Part shown: positions 16,801 to 24,080 of the stretch, piece after piece
Position numbering within the stretch: the first letter of the stretch is position 1
How the letters are laid out: every line of letters starts with the position of its first letter
From: Nonlabens arenilitoris
GTDB taxonomy: Bacteria; Bacteroidota; Bacteroidia; Flavobacteriales; Flavobacteriaceae
Length of the DNA: 64,000 nucleotides
NCBI RefSeq assembly: GCF_002954765.1
Contig: NZ_MTPW01000001.1
Location: 1,129,501 to 1,193,500, forward strand
Direction of reading: 5' to 3'
The notes under the pieces: model-generated
The model's input: only the letters and a program-made list of their open reading frames with translations
What the model was told of the DNA's origin: nothing
The model's database searches: none
Translations under genes and position numbers: made by a program

Positions 16801-18862
16801 TTTATTACATAAAGATCACGATTTAGGACTGCTGACTTACGCTCCAAATATCCGAGCGCAAGCGCAATTTTTTTGGAATGGTCTAGACAAGAAGAAACGC
16901 GATAACCTCAATCGTACCTTAAAAAGTGCTGGCGAGGTGCTGTCTGTTTTTCCAGATAGTAAAGAGTATGATTTCATTATTGAGGAACTGGCTGATGCCA
17001 TATATCAGCAGAATGTCACGCTGAGCACCTCGTCACGCTCGGCACAAGCTCTGTCGAAGCGCGATATTAATAGCTCTGAGGCTGTTTCAAGCACCGACTT
17101 CGACAAGCTCAGTCTGACAGACGGAAACGAGCATCTCGTAGCTAGTTATTTATTTAATGAACTAAAAGATAACGATCACTTTACGGTAAGCCATAGCGCC
17201 ATTCAATTAAAGGAAGCTTTTGAAAAGAAAATCAAAGCTCAAAATGCCGATTTGAAATTCAAGAAAAGTCTGGAAGCCTGTGATAACGAAAAAGATAAAA
17301 TTGAGCTGGTGAGGCATTGGGTTTCCGCTTTCGCGAAAGCGCACTCAAAACAAGCTTTATTGCGCTACATAGACGAATGCGTAGCAAATATCCTTTATGG
17401 AGAACTGACTGCTGATAAAACCGTTGCTGTATCGCCAGAAGAAATCATTGAAAACTTAAAAGGAGCACATGCCACGATAGAAGAAGGAACATTCCAGTTT
17501 AATTATCATGATTTTACAGCAACACTGGAGCATTTTATGACCATAAAAGTGCCTGCCTATGAAGCTTTTAGAAAAGCAAAACATGAAGTAACAGAAGATC
17601 TAAAAGAAGCCTTGCGACTGGAAGAATTCAAACCACGCGTGTTGAGCTCATTTGTGCGTAATAAATTGATTGACCAAGTATATTTCCCATTAATTGGAGA
17701 CAATCTTGCGAAACAGTTAGGAACCGTAGGTGATACTAAACGTACCGACCGCATGGGATTATTGCTGTTGATCTCGCCACCAGGTTACGGTAAAACGACC
17801 TTAATGGAGTACATGGCAAATCGACTGGGATTGATTTTTATGAAAATTAATGGGCCAGCAATAGGTCATGATATCACATCAGTAGATCCAGAAGCAGCAA
17901 CCAATACAGCTACAAGAGAAGAATTGAAAAAGCTGAATCTTGCCTTTGAAATGGGTGACAACGTGATGTTGTATCTAGATGACATACAACACTGTAATCC
18001 AGAGTTTTTACAAAAATTCATTAGTCTGTCTGATGGAACACGTAAGATTGAAGGTGTTTTTAATGGCAAGCCCAAAACTTATGACCTGCGCAGTAAGAAA
18101 TTTTGCGTGATCATGGCTGGTAATCCATATACTGAAAGCGGAGATAAATTCCAGATTCCAGATATGCTTGCAAACCGTGCCGATATTTATAACCTAGGTG
18201 ACATCATAGGTGATACAGCGCATTTATTTGAATTAAGTCTCGTTGAAAATGCACTGACTAGTAATCCTGTATTGCAACAGTTAAGTAACAAGCATTTTGA
18301 TGATGTTTATGCACTGATTGACCGAGTTCAAAATGGAGCGAGCGATAACGAGCTGAAAGGAAATCATAGCAATCAAGAAATAGCAGATTATGTAGCCGTA
18401 CTTGAAAAAGTGTTGAAAATAAGAGATACGGTTCTCAAAGTCAATGAAACTTATATCGCCAGCGCAGGAATGGAAGATACGTATCGCACAGAGCCTAGTT
18501 TTAAACTACAAGGCTCTTACCGAGATATGAATAAACTAGTCGCAAAGGTTGTCCCTATAATGGATAATAAGGAATTACAAACCTTACTATTATCACATTA
18601 TGAAAGTGAATCACAAACCTTAACCAGTGCCGCTGAAGCCAATCTTTTGAAATATAAAGAACTGGTCAACACCATCACGCCTGAAGAGCAACAACGCTGG
18701 GAAGATATCAAAGGGATTTTTGCCAAAAACAATAAACTCAACGGCCTAGGCGGACAGAATCAAATGTCTCAAGTTTTGAGCCAGATGATGGATTTTACAG
18801 AGAATCTTGAGGGAATTAAAGAGGTTTTGAGGAAGGGATTAAGTAATAATAATACAAACTAA
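13826..18862 (+). CDS. Giant coiled-coil AAA+ ATPase (DUF3686-like, annotated as DNA repair ATPase in relatives)
   Basis: A 1678-residue protein. The N-terminus (1-40) is encoded over REP-like hairpins and looks non-conserved, followed by a short coiled coil (about 45-65). A large beta-rich region follows (about 85-450), then long coiled coils (about 480-870). A helical region leads to the AAA+ module with Walker A SPPGYGKTT (K1323) and Walker B MLYLDDIQH (D1385, D1386). SKKFCVIMAGNPYTESG is a sensor-1-like block. Palindromes at 14210 and 17326 are read as LRFRESG and SAFAKAHS. A Ser-rich linker (about 1070-1100) contains dispersed repeat copy C. Position after PspA and flotillin suggests a membrane-stress remodeller; the DNA-repair label is unproven. 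Confidence 0.82.
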   Translation: MSDTNQGRDASRPDSQSSRPIVENAKRLDSGTYEIIQSRLLKQKNDLQQRLNTLNEERKKVFGSLETRLIANDRVNTENNCIARDIVTIGKYSIFGYNVHFGLRTEIKLSDVFSVYEFDRDGVDGDALRFRESGTKLQIIEDPIFQTDFENLYKYYRNTIFSKFAIMGNYLHMVFQLSDSVTDIKTFKWLITDNGLQYVDNRSEHEFRFPAQYGFQWKEAGRDDQRNGVHAHVSILDKVFVETIGGDLTIKVEDNTDDGQGIYSEDVEYRDQTLDDGQYRYADLGNLIVLEIKPFQEEPRYFVYNHKIKEVEKIDSIAQAAVLLPDEQGIIFPSGYYLQTGEYNVFPSSAGKLKFQQKIASPNGEDHLYVFYNPAEGLYVLMSYNVIDQEVKTPIVCNGFTILEQGELCYFRTEDEQTKHHMMQIWQTPYLKGNIIPSEHQDTMLYKIGNKDIVKAMAEANELLTLLNKEDSYGGLYDDIARASKDILDAYYWLPEKETQQINLPLLEINKASNAAIDEFEKVKQMRKQAATETKEISKKADALFSKIKSTSFKSINDFVELLTQLRSLRGEAIGLYEIRYVDTDFIKGIEEQIVEQNEVISRRAVTFLLDDKALAPYHDAVAEKQKALDDTKKVIEIKNLEKEVNQIAEDLELLIDIVSNLEIEDTSHSTKIIENISLIFATINQVKAAIKNKVKTVGKKEAQADFAAQLKLIDQSIINYLDIANTPEKCDEFLTKVSIQLEELEGKFADYEEYITEIIEKREEVYAAFDNRKSSLVEARNKKAIAFQNAANRIIKGVQKRSQSLDSITEINGYFASDLMINKVRDIVAQLKELDDAGKAEAIETALKVAREDALRKLKDKNELYEDGDNIIKLGKHKFGVNKQQLDLTIVYKENALFYHLTGTDFYQELKNEVLTQSMDIWNQDLVSENAQVYRSAYLAYSIFKNGDQDSLRTMSEADLLAHVQEIASGNYSGGYVKGVHDHDAAQILSVLLHKDHDLGLLTYAPNIRAQAQFFWNGLDKKKRDNLNRTLKSAGEVLSVFPDSKEYDFIIEELADAIYQQNVTLSTSSRSAQALSKRDINSSEAVSSTDFDKLSLTDGNEHLVASYLFNELKDNDHFTVSHSAIQLKEAFEKKIKAQNADLKFKKSLEACDNEKDKIELVRHWVSAFAKAHSKQALLRYIDECVANILYGELTADKTVAVSPEEIIENLKGAHATIEEGTFQFNYHDFTATLEHFMTIKVPAYEAFRKAKHEVTEDLKEALRLEEFKPRVLSSFVRNKLIDQVYFPLIGDNLAKQLGTVGDTKRTDRMGLLLLISPPGYGKTTLMEYMANRLGLIFMKINGPAIGHDITSVDPEAATNTATREELKKLNLAFEMGDNVMLYLDDIQHCNPEFLQKFISLSDGTRKIEGVFNGKPKTYDLRSKKFCVIMAGNPYTESGDKFQIPDMLANRADIYNLGDIIGDTAHLFELSLVENALTSNPVLQQLSNKHFDDVYALIDRVQNGASDNELKGNHSNQEIADYVAVLEKVLKIRDTVLKVNETYIASAGMEDTYRTEPSFKLQGSYRDMNKLVAKVVPIMDNKELQTLLLSHYESESQTLTSAAEANLLKYKELVNTITPEEQQRWEDIKGIFAKNNKLNGLGGQNQMSQVLSQMMDFTENLEGIKEVLRKGLSNNNTN
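13844..13863. repeat. REP-like hairpin downstream of RAYT, inside AAA+ 5' coding region
   Basis: GGGCGCGACGCATCGCGCCC, a perfect 8-bp stem with loop CGCA, the same loop as the upstream REP-like hairpin. It is translated as part of the ATPase N-terminus (GRDASRP). A second hairpin, 13889-13912 (GTCGAG/CTCGAC outer stem, ACGCT/AGCGT inner stem), follows. Confidence 0.65.
14210..14225. repeat. Dispersed palindrome copy 4 (in AAA+ gene)
   Basis: Exact 16-mer, preceded by TA, read as LRFRESG. Confidence 0.95.
17029..17117. repeat. Repeat-derived linker with dispersed repeat copy C
   Basis: Reverse-orientation GACTTCGACAAGCTCAGTC (17096-17114) matches the GTCTGAGCTTGTCGAAGAC family with minor change. 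A weaker copy with GGCACAAGCTCTGTCGAAGC lies at 17041-17060. Both are in frame in the ATPase and encode a Ser-rich linker ending TDFDKLSLTD. Confidence 0.65.
17326..17341. repeat. Dispersed palindrome copy 5 (in AAA+ gene)
   Basis: Exact 16-mer, read in a different frame as AFAKA. Confidence 0.95.
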
Positions 18863-19060
18863 TCTGTAAGAAAAACATAGGCTTAATAAGTTGGCTTTAG
18901 GTTGCAATTAGTAATATTATTGGCTAAAATCTTTTTGTAATATTAACATTTAGCACAAAACTGTTAAAGTACTGGTTTTAAATTGTTAAAGGCAATAAAA
19001 GATGTAGTTTCGGCGTTGTATTTGTTCATATTCTATTGAACTTAAAAAATTAAAAAATAT

Positions 19061-20005
19061 ATGTTATTAAAAGTGTCTGCTTTATTAATTGTGATGTTAA
19101 CTAGTCTAGTTCACGCCACTGACAAACCTTTATTGCTGCTGGAAAATGCAAATCAAGAGGTAAGTGCTTACCAAGACGCTACATTACAATTAAGCTTACA
19201 AGAACAAATATACTCAAACAAGCGATGGCGAAGTTTAATCAAAAACAAACGATTGTCTGTAAGTCTAGTTGATTTATCAAACGATGGTGTTCGATATGCT
19301 AGTATTAATGGTGATAATATGATGTATGCTGCTAGCATGCCTAAAATTGCTGTTTTATATACTGCTATGGATGCTATTGAGAAAGGTGATTTAGAATATA
19401 CTGATGAAGTAAAGACGGATATGTGGTTAATGATTTCTAAGTCCAATAATGCTGCTTCTACTAGAATGATTGATAGAGTAGGTTTTCAACGTATCGAAGA
19501 CGTGATGTGCGATCCAGCAAATCCATTTTATGATCAATACAGTAATGGTGGTCTTTGGGTAGGTAAAAGATATGCCGCACAGGGAAGACGCCATCCAGAA
19601 CCTATCAAAGGTTTAAGTCATGCTGCTACAACTGAAGCTGTTGCTAAATTATACTACCAATTAGCCACTGGCCAATTAATTAACAATGAACGCAGTAGCG
19701 AAATGCTACAATATCTAAAAGACCCGAGTTTACATCATAAGTTTGTAAATACCTTAGATCAAATTGCACCTGAAGCAGATGTTTATAGAAAAAGTGGATC
19801 TTGGAAAAACTGGCATTGCGATAGTGTTATTGTATGGGATGATGAACGCAAGAAGCATTATATTCTTGTCGCTATGGTAGAGTCGCCTGATGGAGAAAAA
19901 ATTATTAGAAATTTAGTACGACCTGCTGAAGCCGCATTAAACAAAACACCTATCTTGCTTCAAGACATCCAATCAGGTGAAACCATTAAACCAGCTCATA
20001 TCTAA
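19061..20005 (+). CDS. Exported serine hydrolase, class A beta-lactamase fold (SH1)
   Basis: A 314-residue protein with an N-terminal signal peptide (MLLKVSALLIVMLTSLVHA). All three catalytic blocks of the beta-lactamase/DD-peptidase fold are present: S92-M-P-K95, S128-N-N130, and K244-S-G before a DSVIVW strand. Length and spacing fit class A-like enzymes, but an Omega-loop E-x-x-L-N motif is not obvious, so beta-lactam hydrolysis is not implied. It overlaps the next gene by 29 nt, so the two are co-transcribed. The 198-bp gap upstream holds no strong promoter match I can defend. A second such hydrolase lies across the convergent junction. The periplasmic substrate is unknown. Confidence 0.85.
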   Translation: MLLKVSALLIVMLTSLVHATDKPLLLLENANQEVSAYQDATLQLSLQEQIYSNKRWRSLIKNKRLSVSLVDLSNDGVRYASINGDNMMYAASMPKIAVLYTAMDAIEKGDLEYTDEVKTDMWLMISKSNNAASTRMIDRVGFQRIEDVMCDPANPFYDQYSNGGLWVGKRYAAQGRRHPEPIKGLSHAATTEAVAKLYYQLATGQLINNERSSEMLQYLKDPSLHHKFVNTLDQIAPEADVYRKSGSWKNWHCDSVIVWDDERKKHYILVAMVESPDGEKIIRNLVRPAEAALNKTPILLQDIQSGETIKPAHI

Positions 20006-22781
20006 TTTATTTGATATAAAGAAAAAGGAACTCTCCATAGCCTTATGGATGCAGTTGTATCTTTTTCTAATCATAGGTGCATTACTAGTAGTTAAACCTA
20101 CTATCAATGCACTTTTTTTATCGACAGCTGGAGCCGACTCCTTATCTATAGCTTTTATTTTAACGGCTATCATTGCCGTCATCATCTCATTTTCTTATCA
20201 CAAGTTGCTCGAGCGATTCAACCTTAGATACATTATAAGATCTACGTTGTGGTTTTTCTCTGCATCATTTTTTGTCATAGGACTTCTGGTTATGTTTGAA
20301 GTTTCTAATCTATTCTTAGCTTATGCATTCTACTTATTTGTAGGTATATATGCATTACTAGTCACTTCTCAATTTTGGGTTTTAGCAAACGTGATTTTTA
20401 ATATTAGAGAAGCTAAAAGATTATTTGGTTTTATTGGAGCTGGTGGAATTGCTGGTGGAATTGCCGGAGGCTATATAACCTCTATTCTAGTACCTTTTAC
20501 AGGTAATGCCGCTTTAATTATTATAGCAAGTTTAATGATTGCTTGTTGCCCTTATATCTATCAAAAGATTAAGTCTCATAGTTATAAAGGTAAAATGAAA
20601 TTGGAGTTCAAAAAAAGAGAAACAGTTTCTAAGGAGCCTTCTATTCAATTAATTTTCAACTCGAGGCATTTATCACATCTCGCAGGTGTCATAGGAATAG
20701 GTGTGCTAGTAGCAAAGCTTGTAGATTATGAGTTCAGTTATCTGGCCAGTCAGCAAATAGAAGATCCTATGGAGCTTGCATCCTTTTTTGGATTTTGGTT
20801 CAGTACATTTAATATCGTTTCATTGATATTGCAATTATTAATCACAAAGCGTTTATTAGAAAACTTTAATATTGAAACCAACCTATTTTTCTTGCCAGCA
20901 GCGGTAATTGCCTGCGCACTATTACTTTTTGTAATGCCAGAATTATGGATTGTAATTCTTTTAAAAGGCTTTGATGGTAGTCTAAAGCAATCTTTACATA
21001 AAAGTGCTCTGGAGTTACTAGCTATACCTATACCTAGTGATATAAAGAATAAAACTAAAACCTTTATAGATGTAGTGGTGGACAGCATTGCTACTGGACT
21101 AGCAGGATTAGTTATCATTTTTGTTGTAAAAGGACTCCATTTATCTAATTATATTATAACAGCATCTATTATTGTTCTTTCCATTATATGGATCTATTTA
21201 ATCTTTAAAGTAAAGGATAGCTACTTAAGCATCTTTAAACAAAGTATCGTTAAAAGAGAAAAATTAAGAAAAGAGAAAAATAATGTAGGTACTCTTATCA
21301 GTAATATGAAAATCATATTTGAAACTGGTGGTACTGAGGATATTCTAGTGATGTTGAATAAACTACAGGAAATTAGTCATACCAGCTTAAAAGAGCCTGT
21401 ATTACAACTGCTTAATCACAAAAACAAGAAAGTCGTTACAGCGGTAATTAATAACTTAGATTATGTTATCCATGAACCTGTAGCACAGGTACAAGATTTT
21501 ATATATACAGATGATAGCGAATTGATTAATGCAGCCATGAATTATCTATTAAGCCATGAACATATTGCCTATCAGTTTTATGAAAATTATCTAGATGATG
21601 AAGATGATAGAATCGCAACAGCCGCACTACTTGCCCTAGCTGCCATTTCTCAAGAAAATCCTTTACTAGCTGAAAAGTATAACCTAAAGTTACGTATAGA
21701 ACTATTTTCTAGTGATATAGGTGACAATAATATGCAAATATCAGAACTTGCCCGTCTTATTGAAACACTGGGATATGCCTCTACAACAAACTACTATTCT
21801 ATAATTGATAATTACTTAGGTCATAACAATAAGGCCTTAAAAATTGCAGCCATTAAAGCTACTGGTCACACCAAAGATGTTTATTTCTTAAACACTCTTC
21901 TTTATGCCTTAATGGATGATGATTTAAGAAAATCAATTGAATCATCCATTTATAAAATGGGTAACAAATCTTTAAAAGTTATAAGCCAGATTTATACTAA
22001 AAAGAAAACCGAGAATGATTTAAGAAAAAAGTTACTCTATGTGCTATATCACATCAGAACTAAAAAATCACATCGTTTACTTATTCAACTAGCACATCAT
22101 AGTGATATATCTGTTAAAAAAACATCTTTTGAACTATTATTTAAATCTAGAAAAAACGGTAAAAAATCTATTCTGAAAAAGAAAGAGTTAATAAAGTTAA
22201 TAGACAAAGAATCTGCTAAGTATAAAGAACTAGTAAGAATTTATTGGTCATTGAAAATAAGTCAACGATCTGATAAAAGAACTAATGGTGTCATCTCTTT
22301 AGTTGAAAAAAATATAATAGAACAATTGGTTTTGAAAGTTGATCAATGCATCTCTGATCAATTGGAAATCATATTTAATTTATTATCTCAACGATACAAT
22401 CCAGAAGATGTCTATGTTGCTTATAAAGGAATGACAAGCAAAGAGACCGTTTCTAGACTACATTCTATGGAGTACCTCAATGGTATATTGAGTAGAGACT
22501 TAAAAAACATGCTATTTCCCCTATTTGAGCTAGAGTCTCACACTTTATCTAGTGAAACTTTTGAATTTCAGGAAAGAATAAAACTATATGATCGCAGTAA
22601 GATGTTAGAAAAGCTTCTTCTTATTCAAGAACAAAAGGTACATTCTATAAGTATTAAGTTCCTTCATTTACAAGGTGAGCATCTAATAAACGGTATATTA
22701 TCACAACTGCCAACACCTCAAGCTCTAGAGATTAAAAAGACATTACTCTCATTAGAGAATAGTCAATCCAAAATTGCATAG
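19977..22781 (+). CDS. Nucleotide-transporter-like (NTT/Tlc) membrane protein fused to HEAT repeats
   Basis: A 934-residue fusion. Residues 1-420 form about 11-12 TM helices, beginning LFDIKKKELSIALWMQLYLFLIIGALLVVKPTINAL. The signature SQFWVLAN...EAKRLFGFIGAGG (about 130-155) resembles the ADP/ATP translocase (NTT) family. Residues 450-920 are helical repeats (LQLLNHKNKKVVTAVINNLDYV; AAIKATGHTKDVYFLNTLLYALMDDD), consistent with HEAT repeats; HEAT-fused NTT relatives are known in free-living bacteria. A GTG start at 19977 is chosen because the conserved N-terminal block precedes the first ATG. Its stop directly abuts the stop of the convergent hydrolase gene. The substrate is not established, and an MFS transporter of other specificity is the alternative. 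Confidence 0.7.
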   Translation: MKPLNQLISNLFDIKKKELSIALWMQLYLFLIIGALLVVKPTINALFLSTAGADSLSIAFILTAIIAVIISFSYHKLLERFNLRYIIRSTLWFFSASFFVIGLLVMFEVSNLFLAYAFYLFVGIYALLVTSQFWVLANVIFNIREAKRLFGFIGAGGIAGGIAGGYITSILVPFTGNAALIIIASLMIACCPYIYQKIKSHSYKGKMKLEFKKRETVSKEPSIQLIFNSRHLSHLAGVIGIGVLVAKLVDYEFSYLASQQIEDPMELASFFGFWFSTFNIVSLILQLLITKRLLENFNIETNLFFLPAAVIACALLLFVMPELWIVILLKGFDGSLKQSLHKSALELLAIPIPSDIKNKTKTFIDVVVDSIATGLAGLVIIFVVKGLHLSNYIITASIIVLSIIWIYLIFKVKDSYLSIFKQSIVKREKLRKEKNNVGTLISNMKIIFETGGTEDILVMLNKLQEISHTSLKEPVLQLLNHKNKKVVTAVINNLDYVIHEPVAQVQDFIYTDDSELINAAMNYLLSHEHIAYQFYENYLDDEDDRIATAALLALAAISQENPLLAEKYNLKLRIELFSSDIGDNNMQISELARLIETLGYASTTNYYSIIDNYLGHNNKALKIAAIKATGHTKDVYFLNTLLYALMDDDLRKSIESSIYKMGNKSLKVISQIYTKKKTENDLRKKLLYVLYHIRTKKSHRLLIQLAHHSDISVKKTSFELLFKSRKNGKKSILKKKELIKLIDKESAKYKELVRIYWSLKISQRSDKRTNGVISLVEKNIIEQLVLKVDQCISDQLEIIFNLLSQRYNPEDVYVAYKGMTSKETVSRLHSMEYLNGILSRDLKNMLFPLFELESHTLSSETFEFQERIKLYDRSKMLEKLLLIQEQKVHSISIKFLHLQGEHLINGILSQLPTPQALEIKKTLLSLENSQSKIA

Positions 22782-24080
22782 TTAATTATTATCTGCATTT
22801 TCAGTGGTGACCTCTTGAGAGTCATTAGTACCAATATTAATAGATCTAATCGTTTTATCGATTGCACTCGCTAAATACATATGATCGCCAGCAGAGTTTT
22901 TACTAAGTATATTACTCATTAAACAAACTACATAATTAGTACCATCTTCATGTTCAACAGTAATGATACTGTTCATATAATTGTACCGGTTCCCCATGTA
23001 CTTACCGCATGGTGTTGACTTAGATTTATCACAGCTATATAAACTACCCGATTTAAAATATACGGCAGCATTATCTAATTGTGGACTATAAGCATATCGT
23101 ATTCTTCTATCGGTCATATAGAGTAGTTTTTTAATCTCTAGGCTACTCATTTCATCAATGACGCAACCTTGTTCTAATTGCACCATAAACTTCATGAGAC
23201 CTTTAGGCGTACCTATACTACCACCTTTACTACCTACATATTGATCAGGACCATTAGTAAAAAAACTACCTAATCGCCACTCATCATGCGTTATACCTAA
23301 ATTTCTTAAAGGTTGATTCACTAAATTAATCGCTATATCTGTAAGTTCAGATTTATCTGCCTTATCAAAATAGGCATCTGCCTCTTCTTGAGTTAAAGTA
23401 AAATATGCATCTCCAAAAACGTGCATTAATAAAGCCTCACGCCAGACGATACTAGCGGCACCATTATTACTAACACTTAACATATGATCTAACCACTCAT
23501 AAAGACTAAACTGATCATTAAATACCACAGTACGCTTAATCAGTTTATCTTTTTCAAGATCTACCACTGGTATGGTATGGTGATCATACAGACCCCAATT
23601 ACCCGATTGTACTATTTTATTTTTCATTAACCGTTGCCTCACAGACCAGTCCTCTGGACACAGATTACGCAATTCATTAAAAAAAGCCGTTGCTACAGCA
23701 ATTTTACCTACACTACCAGGTTGAAAACCAGAATTCTCATTGAGTTGCGCATATTTGGGGTTATTGATATTAGTAATATCCATAACGGCAATACCGTAAC
23801 CTGAACTATTTGGGAAAAGTCTGCGCATTTTTGCTTGAAACTCCTTATCCACCACCATTAAAGAATCTACTGGTTTTGTGTCCTCGCAAAGCCATAAATT
23901 CACCTCATCACTTTTTTTAAAAGAGCCAGGTTTTAAATACCGTTCTACTAGAGTACTATCTATGGTCTTCTCTAATCGTTTAAGACGTTTAATACCAGTG
24001 GATTGATAACCATCTATAGGATATAACATCACCAAGATTAATACTACAGACACTGATATACTATATCTAAAAATATTCAT
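22782..24080 (-). CDS. Exported serine hydrolase, beta-lactamase fold (SH2)
   Basis: A 432-residue protein with an N-terminal hydrophobic segment (about 7-22) acting as signal or anchor. Active-site motifs are S123-V-G-K126, S204-N-N206 and K343-S-G-S, so the fold matches SH1 but with a longer N-terminal part (30-95) and insertions around 150-190. Cys residues near 349-356 (CDKSKSTPCG) could form a disulfide. It begins on the last bases of the dikinase-like gene (TAATG overlap), which implies coupling. Pairing of such a hydrolase with each of the two convergent operons suggests a shared periplasmic job. Antibiotic resistance is possible but not supported by the sequence. Confidence 0.82.
   Translation of the reverse strand: MNIFRYSISVSVVLILVMLYPIDGYQSTGIKRLKRLEKTIDSTLVERYLKPGSFKKSDEVNLWLCEDTKPVDSLMVVDKEFQAKMRRLFPNSSGYGIAVMDITNINNPKYAQLNENSGFQPGSVGKIAVATAFFNELRNLCPEDWSVRQRLMKNKIVQSGNWGLYDHHTIPVVDLEKDKLIKRTVVFNDQFSLYEWLDHMLSVSNNGAASIVWREALLMHVFGDAYFTLTQEEADAYFDKADKSELTDIAINLVNQPLRNLGITHDEWRLGSFFTNGPDQYVGSKGGSIGTPKGLMKFMVQLEQGCVIDEMSSLEIKKLLYMTDRRIRYAYSPQLDNAAVYFKSGSLYSCDKSKSTPCGKYMGNRYNYMNSIITVEHEDGTNYVVCLMSNILSKNSAGDHMYLASAIDKTIRSINIGTNDSQEVTTENADNN

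Noticed and set aside
19061-24080. Calling SH1 and SH2 beta-lactamases conferring resistance
   Set aside because: SxxK, SxN and KSG motifs define the fold but not the activity; no clear class A Omega-loop motif. Context suggests another periplasmic role.
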